From Monarcha castaneiventris obscurior (taxonomy: Eukaryota; Chordata; Aves; Passeriformes; Monarchidae), in assembly GCA_026261815.1 (NCBI GenBank), contig JAMPIT010000300.1, forward strand, positions 558,001 to 622,000: a stretch of 64,000 nucleotides of DNA. The letters are read 5' to 3'. The translations under genes and the position numbers were made by a program. Below are positions 12,591-24,480 of the stretch, piece after piece (position 1 is the first letter of the stretch; the number at the start of each line of letters is the position of its first letter). The notes below the pieces were generated by a model that saw only the letters and a program-made list of their open reading frames with translations, searched no databases and had not been told where the DNA came from.

Positions 12591-13029
12591 CGGCTCCGGG
12601 ACCCCTCGGGGCTCTGCGCGCCGCTCGAGGGCAGCGCTGCAGAGGATGCCCTCGGGCTGAGCTGCGCACAGCTGCAGGGAGCAGACACAGACCCGACCGC
12701 ACAGATCCCGCTTCTGTCTATGGGGGCGTTAAAATAGCAGGCTCGCTTCTGGTGCGACAGCCAAAACACCCGCTAATGGGGAGGGGAAAGAGGAGCTGGA
12801 AATGTCGCTGTCTTCATGCAAAAGCCAAGCTCCACGTTGCTCGTTTTGATGCCAGATACGGTATGGCAGAGCTGGTTTCACAGGAACAGCTGCTGGGAGC
12901 TCAAGGGGGTGCAGCACCTTTCAGGGGGACACAGCCTGTCTGTCCGTCCTCCTGTCCCCCCAAGTCTCCGGTCTTAAACAGGTCTTAAAAACGATTGCAA
13001 GGCTCGCTGCTTCAGCTGTGCTTGCCCAG

Positions 13030-13425
13030 CTCACGGAGCACAGCAATCGAGTTGTCTAATTAAAAATGTGTTGCCAGATTTCAAGGGATCTCAGGGTTAG
13101 AAGTTTTTTGGTACCAACCTGCGGCGTTTTAAGATGTTCATTTAGAACAACAGGAAGATTTAAATGGGTGTTTAAAAAAAATCAGCCTAAGGTATTTAGA
13201 GATTTGCTTTTAATTATGAAGAGTAAATTAAAATGTAGTTGTTCCATGGCAAGGTCATCTTAATTCAGTGTCTAATTATACAGGTATTAAATTTCTCCCA
13301 AATAAAGCCTTATTTGAGCTAAGATAATTCGTTTAAAAAGTAATCCAGTCTTGAATGAAATATCCCTAATGATGAAGAATCGATTCAAAATTTAAGTACT
13401 TAATCACAGCCACAGTAAAAATTAA

Positions 13426-13429
<4 letters not shown>
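13030..13429. promoter_or_regulatory. AT-rich block with many homeodomain cores
   Basis: The stretch contains TCTAATTAAA, TTTTAATTATG, TAAATTAAAA, CTTAATTC, TCTAATTATAC and ACTTAATCAC within 400 bp, in complex, non-repetitive sequence. This density of TAATTA-type sites is typical of conserved enhancers near developmental homeobox genes. Conservation could not be tested here. Confidence 0.35.

Positions 13430-13471
<42 letters not shown>
13430..13471 (+). repeat. Poly-T run of 42
   Basis: Uninterrupted homopolymer of 42 T. It could be the poly(A) tail of a retroposed sequence inserted on the minus strand, a length-unstable microsatellite, or an assembly artefact. No recognisable retrocopy body flanks it. 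Confidence 0.95.
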
Positions 13472-13473
<2 letters not shown>

Positions 13474-14279
13474 CTGGATTTGTGTAATTTTAGCTTCCAG
13501 TCCTTGGAACCAGTGGCACGCTTGTTCACTCAATACTGCTCAGTCCTACACAGGAGACTCAGGTTTATTTCACCTCCTGGTTTCTCTTTGTTCAACTTAA
13601 CAAACTGCTCCCATCCTCTGTCTTTACTTCCAGAGGGATCTCTCCCGCTGGAAATGTGCTTTGCTGGAAGCCAAGGCGAAGTCCTGGAGCAGAGGATGCT
13701 CTCAGGAATAAGTGTGATGCTTCCCTGCTCCTCACAAATTCTGTTGAACAGCTTCAGTTTTTGTGCTGTGGTTTTTTTAGTGGCTGAATTAATCTTCCCA
13801 ACACCGAAAATTAGCAACAAAATTAGCAACAGTCTGTTACCAGGATGGCTTGAATTTGTTTCCCCAGGAAATTATACAAGTGACCTTATTTTATCTTGGG
13901 ATGGTGTATAACCACATCACAACCCAGAAACTAGTGGGGAACAAACTGGAGAGCCGGGGCTCCTCCCAGCAGCTCTGAGAGCATGAAGGAGTCATTTTGG
14001 CAATGTGGGATAAGAACTGTAGTTAGATCTTGATTATGCTAAAGTGGGCAGGAGTGAAATAATTAAAATAGAGATATTTGCTTTCTCCTGAGTTCCAGGG
14101 TTAACAGCCCGTTCTGCAAGCAGGGCTACTTCACGTGTCAAGGATCCTGCATGCTTCAGACATGGAAAGTCTCAAGAATATTCATCACTCTTATTCTCGA
14201 GATTCGGAATTAGTCTGAAACCAATTCAATTACATTTTAATTCTTGAGCTGGGTTTGTTTCCCAGTTCCGTGAGCACAG
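13472..14279. other. Intergenic, no feature recognised
   Basis: An open frame of 143 codons runs on + at 13480-13911, but its translation resembles no family I know and has no start context or splice framework. Treated as noncoding. Confidence 0.5.
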
Positions 14280-14665
14280 GCTCAGGGTGAAGCCAGTCCG
14301 GCTGTTTTGTGCCCCCGGCCCGGGCAGGGAGCGGGCTCAGGCCCGAGGGCGATACCTGGGCCGGTCCCTGTGTCTCCGGACCCGGCACCGCCCGTGCCGC
14401 CCTCTCTCAAAGGCGCTCTTGTCCTGCCTCGCCAAAATTTATTGGTGCGACGGCTGGTAATTGATGGCTCTGAAGGCCGCATTGTGGGGCTCTGCCGCCG
14501 GGAGAGGGGCGCGTTAATGGGGCTTTGTGCGGCCGCCCTGAGCCTGGCAGGCGCTGCCGGCTCTGAAAAGTTAGCAAGGAGATGCCTTGTTCCGCCGGCG
14601 CTGCCTCCTCTGATTTACGGCGGCTCCCCTGCGCTCGGAAGTGCTGCGACATTCCCCAGTAAATA
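14280..14665. promoter_or_regulatory. CpG-rich segment with homeodomain-type sites
   Basis: GC/CpG-rich block that contains, unusually, AT-rich cores: AAAATTTATTGG, GGTAATTGATGG and GCGTTAATGGGG at about 14434-14522. The mix of CpG density and TAATTGAT/TTAATG cores suggests a regulatory element. No exon is recognised. Confidence 0.4.
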
Positions 14666-15720
14666 GGGATGTATGAACGATTCTCTTTCCCTCCTTTCCC
14701 TCCTCTTATCCTCTCTTCCCAAATATGTAAACAATGAGCAGGCTTTATTCTTCCTCAATGATCATTCAATTGTCTCTAGACTGTATCTTTCGGTAAATTT
14801 ATTGCTGGCTATTAAAAAAAAAAAAACCAAAACAACAAACCAACAACTCAAACACATTTTGCATATTAACACGTAACTCTTGTTCCTGTCTGCTCAGTTT
14901 GGAAATGGTTGGATTGCTTTTATAAAGAAAAAAATGGCTAATAAAATTGGCCTCAGCACCGTTGCTTTGCAATTCTTATGAACAGTAAAGTGCCTCTTAC
15001 AGTCATTGATGTTAAAAGCTATTTCTAAATTATAGTGCCATTTATTATCTCTAGTGTCCAAAGTAAGTTTAAATGATGCTTATAATTCATGTTTTACCAA
15101 ATTTCCTTTTCCCCCTGAGGATACCTCTGATTAACTTATGCACATTTAAGCGCTTTTTAAATTCTTCTTTTATTGCCATTATGCTCTGAAAATCTCAGCG
15201 ATTCTCAAAAATGGGTAATAAACTTGAGATAAAATGCTGCAGTTTTAGATCAATGTTGACATATCACTGTGGTGATTTCTTCAGAGCTAAAGTGATAATG
15301 CTTCATATTTACAGAATATATACTAGGTTATTACTACAGTATTACCATTTTGGTCTAAGATGAAATGAGTAATTTACCAATTTATTAAACAGTAACATTT
15401 AAGTATTGCTTAGGACATTACCACACCAATCTGTTTACTTAGCTTGAAGAGTTACCATTAAGAAACCCTGTTTATTTAGGTAAAATTTGTAATGATCGTC
15501 CCCTTCATTAAGAAACTTATTTTTCTGCAAGCCTAATTGCCTGGAAATTAGTTTCTCCTTATTTACTATGGTGAATTTTGCTAAGCCAGCTAAAACCATC
15601 ACCCTCACAAGAAGTGCTGGAGAAATTAATAATACATACATGGAACAGTTTTAATTAGTATAATACCAAATGTTAATAAAAGATTTATGATCCAGTTAAA
15701 AGTTCTAACGAACACAACAG
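14666..15720. promoter_or_regulatory. Long AT-rich unrepetitive block, candidate ultraconserved-type element
   Basis: About 1 kb of AT-rich, high-complexity DNA without CR1, LTR or microsatellite character apart from an A-run near 14814. It is nearly free of CpG and rich in short homeodomain, POU and MEF2-like cores. No frame is coding-like. This texture matches the noncoding blocks seen around vertebrate homeobox genes. Both the element and its boundaries are inferred. Confidence 0.4.
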
Positions 15721-17047
15721 GAAAAGGGCTGAAATGTGGTGGCAGTGATCTGTTAAAAATAAACAAAATGCTGCCAAACTCTCCAAACCGAGGATAGGGG
15801 AGATTTTTTTTCTTCTCCTGCCCTTATGTGAGTCCTGGCTCAATGATCTGTAAGGTCAGGCTCTGACCCCACGGAAGGCAGGGTAAACCCAGAATGGCAA
15901 GAGGATAGCCGTGGGGGTTATCCCGTGTGACAGCAGGGCAGGAGGCGCCCGGTGCAGGGGAAGAGTCTGCAATTAACTCAGCTGGTGCCACTGGGCTGGG
16001 AGCAGGCAGCTCCTGCCCGGGAGACCCAAACCCCAGCCAGCCTCAGGTGGGTTTAGCAGAACTTCAGCATCGCTGGCACAACGTTTAGCCCCGTTCTAGG
16101 AAAACAGTCTGTGTTTCAAGCAGCTCAGAAGGCCAGCAGTGGAGGATGCAGACAGAACCAGCTTGGCTCCAACCAAATGCAGATGCAATAAGCAGTGGCT
16201 GAATTTCCAGAGGTTATTTCCTCAAGAGGAGCACAACAAAAAGCATCTCAAGTCACAAATATCCCAGGTGCCCCTTGCAGCTCTGCTCGTGTGGAGTACA
16301 GACAGCCCTTGCCAAAGGCTGGCTCCTGCTGCTCGGGGAGGGCTGGTGAGGGAAGGCACCACAGCATCCATCTCTAGTCTTTGAATGTTGGAATGAGGAT
16401 TTCAAATGAGAGACCCTCTGTAACTGCATGGGTGGTGTGGCTGGGGAAGGAGCTGTGTGGGGGGACATTGAGGGACTTTGGTCACTGCTGAGACCTGCTC
16501 TGAGGGTATTTAGTCAGATGAGATAAATTAAGATCCTGCCTTAAACCCCCCTGGAATGTGCCCAGCTGGGCATTTCACCTAGGTCTTCAAGACGAAGCCC
16601 CAAAATGTGATGTTGGAAACATGAAGATTCAGGGCAGAAATGGATATTGCTTGCTTGGATTTGGGGGGTTTTGGGGCAGGAACAAGTGCTGTGATCTTAA
16701 TTGTTTTCTTGAATGCTGCCTGGATTTGTCTCGCAGCAGCACTGACAGGAGTGTGACTCTTCTGGCACAGTTTGGGGATGCTCAAAGCAAGTATCAGAAG
16801 CCAGTCTTGTGCTGCACCCCATCAAGGGGCTCAAACTCAGATGACACATGCTGGATCTCATCCCTGAGTGGGTCCAGCAGGAGCAGAGCCGCTGTGCACA
16901 GTGCTGGGCCTAAGTACCAGCACAAGCCAGCAGTATGACTCTGACCTGAGGGGCAGCAAGTGCACAGGGGAGCTGGCAATGAGCAATCCCAGCAGATCTG
17001 CTCCAGCTGAAGGCCTGCCACCGGAGGATAAACATGTAGAATGCGTA

Positions 17048-17110
17048 AGATCACAGAATCACAGAATTAACTAGGCTGGAAAAGACCTTTGGGATCATTG
17101 AGTCCAAGAT
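17048..17110 (-). mobile_element. CR1 LINE 3' terminal fragment
   Basis: The + strand reads GATCACAGAATCACAGAATT, then TAGGCTGGAAAAGACC and GGGATCATTGAGTCCAA. This is the reverse complement of a CR1 3' end (ATTCTGTGA repeats at the terminus). The fragment is very short and its right boundary is uncertain. Confidence 0.75.
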
Positions 17111-19194
17111 GAATGTCTTGCTGGCGGGGCTGGGCTTCCTTGCTTCATTGGGTGCAGCCAGTACTCCAGAACAAATGATTGATGGCAAAGTTTGTGTCAA
17201 TAACAAAATTGGATGTCCTATCCCTGTCACAACCTTTGCTTTTGGAGCAGCGAATGGCTGAGCTACAGTAAACCAGGAGCACTCTGTCATTTCCTTTTGC
17301 CAGCCTGCTGGGCCAGGCACAGCTTGGGAAGGTGTTGGTGAACTCCTCTTGTTCCTCAGCAGTAAAACCCTTCATTGCTCAGCGTGTTGAGCCCTTCATC
17401 TTGACACTCAGCATGCTGGGGCGGATCTGCACTTCTGCTGGGGCCTGTTTCCTTTTATTAAATTCCTCTTAGGAAGTTTCCTGTGAAAAACTTGGAGTCC
17501 CAGGCTGAGTTTCCAGTGTTGCCTGTCCAGCCTGGGGATGTACTTGCTGTGTGCTCTGGAGAACAAATGAATGTCAAGAGATCTACTGAATTGTCTGGGC
17601 AATGCAGAGATTTTATTCATTCCTAAACTTCAGAATGTGACTTTCCTTATTTGTTCTTTCCAAGGCCAGAAAAGGAAATGCCATATTTATTCTTGCTAAT
17701 GTAGCAATATTGATTAAGTCATAAAGCACATACAAATACATATTGACTCATATTACATTAAAGTATCTATCACTTACTACTTGTTCCTGAATAACACTAT
17801 AGTTATATTAAAAAAATGCATTAAAATTGGCATTACCTCAAGGAAAGTAGGATTTGCCATCATTCTTAATACTAGGTTTTAGTGGGGAAAAAAAAAAACT
17901 TAAAAGAGGATGCAAGTGTTAAAAATGGAAACCCACCTCCTTTTTCCCTGAACAGTGACCAGATACTTGTGGCTGTCCCAGTCATTCAGTCACAGGTCCT
18001 GAGCTCTCGGGTCAGTATTTTGGTTGTATTGGAAAACTTTGCTGTGGGTGACATCCTGCACGATGGGATGAGCGATGGATGTCCCTTCAGCATCAGCACA
18101 TCCCTGCAGAGCTGGGGGCTGATGCTGTCCGTGGTTGGAAGGGGAGGGCAGGTTTGTGCTTGGCTGGGTGTTGGAATACAGTGGGCAGCCTCCCCCCCAA
18201 AGCTGTGTTTGCAACTCATCTGTTCCCACTAAACTGATGTTTAAAGCCTGAACTTAAAATTGAGATCCTCACAATCCCCACTTAATTCTAGAGGTTCCTC
18301 CCAGAGCTCTGCACCCTGCCTTCTGCCTCTCAAGTCTCTCAGGTGCCAGGATTTTGGCAGGTTTCAAATGCTGTCACAGATAACCTCACTCTAGTGTGTG
18401 CTGCAGGTGTTTGGCCACATCCACAATGGGTGGGTGGCAGGGGTGGCAGGGTGGCCCCTTGTTTGGGATCTGCTGGGCGCTCAGTGCCAGTTTCCCCAAA
18501 ATGCTGATTGCACCTTGCAGGTCTGCAGATGGGGTGGGCACAGAGCAAGGGCTTCCTGTGTTCACATGAAGGTACCCGCTCTGTACGGCAGCGAGGGTTT
18601 AGGACTTCTTTCAGAAAACAGGGTCACATTTCTGCTGTAATTTGAGTAGAAGACGAACTTCAATCTGGGTCTTCATCACCCTAAGGACAGGATGACTTCC
18701 CTCTGTTTTGAGTGATAAAAGACTCATGGGGTTGACAAGCTTGGGAGCAGGGAGAGCAGCCACAGCCACCCCCTGGTAGGAGCAGATTCCTCTCTCCAGT
18801 GAGGACTCAAGAGATTTGGTGCTTTCAGCTTCTGTCTTGATATATTGGATTTTGTCTCCTGGTCTTAGAAGTTGAACTTTACTCCGAGATATAACCTGGG
18901 AGTGAAAAGCACAGGTGCTGGACAGCCAGCCCACTAACCTTGCCTTGTGAGTCTCCAGGGTGGTGTGGGTGCTGCAGAAATTGTGCTCACTGTGCACTGC
19001 AAGCCACTGGGTGCAGTGGGAAAGGGGACAGGCAGGTAGGGAGCATCCAGCAGTGGATGGCAGTGGAAGGTGTGGAGGTTTAGAAATTCAGTACCCCCAC
19101 CAGACTCTCCCAAGCCACACACAGCTCGCTTGGTTCCCTCCTCCCCTCCACCTTCCTCCTCCGGAGGAAGGAATTGAGAATTGGAGGCACAAAA

Positions 19195-19520
19195 GGTGAA
19201 GATCAGAGGTGAGATAATAACATAATCATAACATAACATAACAAAAGTAATAAGATAATTTACTGGAAACAGCAATGAGATAAGAAAATTAACAGCAACA
19301 ATATTAATAACAGAAGTATACAGAAGAGAAGGTGACTCAATGCAAAAATGCTCCCTGTGGACCCCAAACACTGAACAAGGGTGGACAGTGCCACCACATT
19401 TTCCCACTGGAAGCCACATCCTCCTTCTCAGAAGCCAGAGTGTCGTTTTTCCCTGGCTCCAACAATGATGTGATGTGGTATGGAATAACCTCCAGGTCCT
19501 GGCCAAAACTAGGACAGAAA
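19195..19520. mobile_element. Decayed ERV LTR-like fragment
   Basis: An A-rich stretch with repeated ATAACATAA words (19210-19260) leads into GATGTGGTATGGAATAACC and CTGGCCAAAACTAGGACAG. The phrase GTATGGAATA followed by a CTGG/GGACA end is typical of avian endogenous retrovirus LTRs as I remember them. No gag, pol or env sequence is present, so this is at most a diverged solo LTR. Strand and boundaries are not certain. Confidence 0.5.
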
Positions 19521-22500
19521 GGTAAACCTCATTTCTGGGAGTATGAATGGGGCAGAAACTGCAGGAAGGGCACTCAGTTTCCTGCTGGGGCAAAGCAAAC
19601 ATCTTCGGACTTCAGGGCTGGGCGAGGTGACTTGATGAACACACCAGGCTGATAAGGAACTGAGTGTACCCAGGCTCCAGGAATGCTCAGGAACACGGCC
19701 ATGGCAAGGGGGTGAGCAGGAGGAGGGTGGGATGGGCTGTGCTGCCTTGCTGCTTTTGCTCTGCAACGCCTCCAGGACCTGGAATTGTGCTGCAGGTGGA
19801 TTGTGCAGAGATTTAAGGATTTCTGTTAGTTTTAAGAAGCTTGGTCTGTATGAGGATTTGGCCGCTGCTTCACACAACCTGGGAGGTTGCCTGAGCATGC
19901 TCTGCCTTCTCACGCACAGCACTAAATTAATGAAACCAGAAGAGAAATTGTTTTAATACTCATATTTCTTTTTGCAGAATGTGTTTAGCCTTTTCTGTGC
20001 AAAGAAAAACTCCAGCAAAATACTGTCCACATGGCTATTTTATGCTTCTGCCTGTCTTTTCTTCTCTTTATAATTAGCCTAATATGATATCTGATCCCTG
20101 CTCTTTTTAGTGTTTGTGTGCCAGTCTGACAGCCCTAGTGCTGTTATTCCTTCGATAAGTTAATCACTTCTTAATGACTGGACAAGGTATCTTTATTTAA
20201 CTGCATAAAGAGATTTAACTTTTCCCGTTAAGATGTGACCACTGGTTTATGTTTTGTTAATGACATGTAATGTTGGTGTAAGGCTCAGGTGGTACACACG
20301 TGTCAGAGAGGGCTTGGGCATCTGGTTTTAGAGGCTGTGAAAGGGGTGGGGAGGAGGAACTTGTTCTCTATTAATCTGAATTTATTAGGAAAGCCCTCTT
20401 GTGAACCTAGCTAGCTGCTGCTGCTGCTGCTTCACGGCCCAGTGTGTGGCCACAGGCTGGTACTGCAAAATCAGAGGTGGGTTTAAGTCACATCACCTCC
20501 TTTGAGCTTATGGTTGAACACATACAGAAGTGCTTATTTGTAACATTATTTTAAGTGCTTGCTGCAAGATTATTGTAAGATTGTAATCTTCTTATAAACA
20601 AAAAAACATTCCTAAAATGTGAAGGCGCAAGGAGCAGTGCTCCGTTAGGTCCATATGTGAGCAGTGCACCCAGAGGTCCCCATTTCCCTGTCAAGCTGCT
20701 CCCCATGCTGGCACGGTGCTCAGGGGAGCAGGGCTGTCTGCGCTGGGCTGGTGGAAGCTGGAGGATGCTGCTGGCAGCAGGACTGGGGACAAGATGACTG
20801 AATTTAAAAGCTTGATCCTCTGAGCCCTGAGATAAAGGGCCCAGACACAGAATGGTTCACCCTTGTGCAAAGATGTGCTTTCTGGGTAAGGTGTACTCTG
20901 TAAAAATGAAAGAAGAGCATGAGGCCAGTGAGAATAGAGCAAAGCATTTACCTGAGCTCCAAGAAGTTACTGGAGATTTGTCCAGGAACAAAACTCCCAG
21001 CACTTCTGAGCTTAGAGGTTGAGAATCCTTCTGCTCCAGCTCCACAAGCATGCAGAAGTCAGGAGGGACCAGTTTGAACTGGTTTTATCTATCAACCCCC
21101 TGTGCACATGTTGAGTTCTGGATGCAGCTCCAAGCTCACCGTGGGGCTCTAAGCCTGGTTTTCTCTAGCATCATTTAGAGCAAAGCTTGTGGAAGGAAGC
21201 AGAAACATGACATGCTCCAGCCCCAAGCCCAGGTGTGCTGGTGCCTTCTTGGGGCTGGGTCCTCTTCTGGGGTAGGAGAAGAAATGCTCAGATGGAAGCC
21301 AGGCCCTTTAAAGCATCTGAAACTGGTCTGCCAAAACTGAAGGCAGCAGAAGCCCTTCTCTTCTTTATTTGAAAGTTTTGTCCCTAACATTTATAAGTAT
21401 CCTCAAGCATTTGGCAGGGAATCTGTATTCCCACCTGACAAGAAAAAGGCCAGGTCATTCCTTGGAATTTTAATTTTACTGGCTGCCTCTAATGTCAGTC
21501 TTATCAATGATGTCTTTTCTTTCCCAGTGGCATATTCTAATAAGAAACTAAATCACAAAGACAAAAAGCTTCTGGCATCTCCATTTTGTGGGCTTCTGCC
21601 TCCATGTATGGCATGTTTACAAGAAACATTCATTGATGGAGCACTTGCTTGCAATATGGAAAGAGTTGATCCCAACATCTTTGAAAGTGAGGTTCCACTC
21701 TGCTCCACAGTCTGGTCCTGGGGATCAAACCTGGACCAGGCTCCCAACCACAGCCTGGAGCTTTGGGCTTCCACATAGGGCCCTGGGCAAGGAGAAGCAG
21801 CCAGCGAATCACTGCAGAGGAGCAAAGGGATCATTTAGCTGTCCATTCGCAAGTGGGCTGTGCACGCACAGATCAGAAATGGGGCTTCTTGGTCAGATTT
21901 ATGAGTGTTTCACACCTGGAGCAGTGTGGGTGGTGGTCTGAGTGTGAGCAATGGAAATCCAGTTCAGAAATACAAAATTAGATCACAGCGGCACCCTGCT
22001 GTGGGCACAGGAATGCAGCGGCAAAGTGGAAAAAACATCTGATAGTGTTGTATACTGTAAAGAACTCTTCAGACAAAACAGAACAGGGAATCTTAGAGAT
22101 TTTAGGCTGCTCTGTTGCAAAGCTGTGAGCAGGGCTGCAGCAGCCCTGCCAGCCCTTGTCAAACCCACCCCCATCCCCTGACTGCTAGTGTGTCAAGAGC
22201 ATTAATACCCTCTGTGGAGATCAGAGAATGGGGGTAGCAAGAGGTCAAGTGGCTTCATTAGGCCCTGGAGGATTTCGCAGCGGGAGCTGAAGGCCGGAGC
22301 GTGGCGCGGTAGGAGCGCTTTGTCCGGCTCGGGGCCCTCCAAGGCAGGCCCTGCCAGTGCTTGCACACTTCATCTCGCTCTTGAACTCTCAGGTCACTCT
22401 GTCCCTCACGAGTTTGCTGCTGCTGCTGCGGGTGCTGAGGGTGTCTGACAGGGCTCTGCAGGCTCAGGGGGTGGCTTTGACACCCTCGCCATGGGAAACT

Positions 22501-22570
22501 GCCACTGGTCGTGGTGGGATCCAGCCTCCTCCCAAATCCTGCAGGGGCACAGGAGCAAGAGGCGTCTCTG

Positions 22571-22760
22571 GGCAATTCTGGCATCAACTGCAATATTAAT
22601 AACAATTAGCAATTATGCAGAATTATACGCCTTTGGTGCCTATTACAGGCATCAATGAGGAGTTCTGTTTCTGTTTCCTACTTGTAGCTGGCCTGATCTT
22701 GCATTTTAATGGCAGATGCTCTGAGATAATTAGAGTGGCTGCCGATGAACCCCGGGAGTG
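22571..22760. promoter_or_regulatory. Candidate homeodomain-rich enhancer
   Basis: Closely packed TAAT/ATTA cores (ATATTAATAACAATTAGC, AATTATGC, GAATTATAC) are followed by TTTTAATGGC and GATAATTAGAG, in complex non-repetitive sequence. No coding frame is recognisable. A regulatory role is inferred from motif density. Confidence 0.35.
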
Positions 22761-23199
22761 GTTTGCTGCTGCTGCTGCAGTGTGGCATGGGCAGTCAACC
22801 TTCCCAGCCCCCTGGTATGTGCCAAGTCCTTGATGATTGAAAGCCATGTGCCATACAGCCTGTGTTTTAGGGAAGAAGGGGAAATAAAGAGAAATGGTTC
22901 CTGCTGCCCACAGCATAGCTGTCCTGGGGTCCATCTCCGGATGATGGAATGGGGTGGCGGGTACCCCTCTGGAGCTGTGGGGCCCATGGGGATCAGCACT
23001 GCTGCCTCCTTGCCTGTGTGCTCTCTGCAGCTGAAGCTGCTGGAAAAGAAGGTGGAAATGGGGCTGGGAGGCTGCAGAGGCTCCCGCCAGGCCCTAGCAC
23101 TCCCTCCTCACCGGCGCCGGGAGCAAACACTCCTCTGCGAGCAGAGGAAACGCAGATCTGTGCTGCAGCTTCTCCTCCCTCCCTCCAGCTCCCCGAGAA

Positions 23200-23720
23200 A
23201 AAAAATGGTTAATGTAATATTACATCAGATTGGACTCTGAGGAGCAGAAAGCCAATTTTGGGCGAATGTGAGCCAACCTACATTTAACTGGGATGCTGAT
23301 ATTTACTGTTGCAGTGATCTGGGCCTGTAGCATGGGTGAAGTCACTGGCTGGGGATTCAAAGTCCAATTAGGCAGTGTTAATAGAGAAGGCAGCGATGCT
23401 TCATTGAGAGAAATTACCAAAATTGTACTTTCAGGACAGTCAATTAGCTGTGTTTTGACAAAGCAACAAAAAGATGAAACTGAAGCCCTTGGAAAAAAGA
23501 ATGAGAGAATTCAGAGGGAACATGTCTGTTTGGGGAATCCTAATATTTTTTGTTGAAATCATTAAATGAAATTAAATACTATTTTAAACCGAAGGGATAG
23601 AATATCTAATTAAGATAGAAAAAAGGTTTGGGGAAGGGTATTGTTGAGGGGATTAGAGAAATGGTTTACAATTCATGTTGACTGAGGCGGGGCCCCCTGA
23701 ATGTATTAGGTATATTAGTA
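23200..23720. promoter_or_regulatory. AT-rich unrepetitive block with a 14-bp palindrome
   Basis: The block starts with a perfect palindrome ATGTAATATTACAT (23212-23225). It continues as AT-rich unique DNA with CCAATTAGG, TCAATTAGC and TCTAATTAAG sites. Candidate noncoding regulatory DNA; no gene is seen. Confidence 0.3.
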
Positions 23721-24480
23721 ATGGGGATGGGAAAAATCTCTCAACAAACAGATCTGAAGTTTAGGAAGGGTTTCTTTAGGGTGACTCCAAGGCTCCCAGA
23801 CTCCAGAGTGAAGCGTGGGAATGAAACCAGGGAAATCAAGGAGATTGAGGACAAGGTGTGCTTTTGGAGCTGCACTGGGGCTCCCACACTGTGCCGTGGT
23901 CCCAATGCTGGTGTGGGAGTCGCTCCAGCAGCAAAGGGGCTGCAGGGCTTGAAGAGCCCTGGGATGGCCAAGCAGTGAGGGGGAGGAGGATCTGGGTGGT
24001 CCAGGGCCCCCTGGAGGGTGGGAGCAAGGGAAGTCCTGCCACGGGATAGTGCAGACAGTGGCCCCACAGTAGACCCTGTGTTGCAGGAGCCCATCCCCGA
24101 GCCTTGCCCGAGCTGCTGCCAGACCCCCCTGGAAAACACATGGCTTGCACTTGGGTGCCCTTGTGAGCTTGCCCTTGATCTGGCTGTGTTCATTCTAAGA
24201 CCTGCACCTCTGCTTTGCCATTATGTGTTCAGGCCTTGGTCTGAGACCAGTGTGCTCTTCCAGAACGGAGTGGGGGGTGATGGGCTGGGGGTCCCTCCCA
24301 TCCATTTCCGTGACGATTTGTGAGACCCTTACAAACATCAATCCCTGGAGCAAATCCCCAGTGCATGGACAGGGCTGGCTGGAAGTGTCAGGAGGTTTCT
24401 CTGGCAATTCCTCAGTAACCTGGGATGATTTTCCCATATTTTGCAGCCAGTGTTCCCACTCTTAACACACAGCTCCAGAA
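23721..24480. other. Intergenic, no feature recognised
   Basis: GC-richer unique DNA. Open frames on both strands overlap one another and resemble no known protein. Confidence 0.5.

Larger units (their letters stand above)
15721..22570. other. TLX3-NPM1 intergenic region, part 2: no gene recognised
   Basis: Mixed unique DNA. It contains a short CR1 3' end at 17.05 kb and an LTR-like fragment at 19.2-19.5 kb. AT-rich stretches lie at 17640-17880 and 19930-20300. A short CTG/GCT run is at 20416-20432. No RNA gene or coding exon was recognised on either strand. Confidence 0.55.

Noticed and set aside
11879..12769. Open frame of about 296 codons on - near 12 kb
   Set aside because: Half of it is the 19-bp minisatellite; the remainder has no recognisable similarity.
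18766..18780. CTCF-like core CCACCCCCTGGTAGG
   Set aside because: Several mismatches to the CTCF core; weaker than the four reported motifs.
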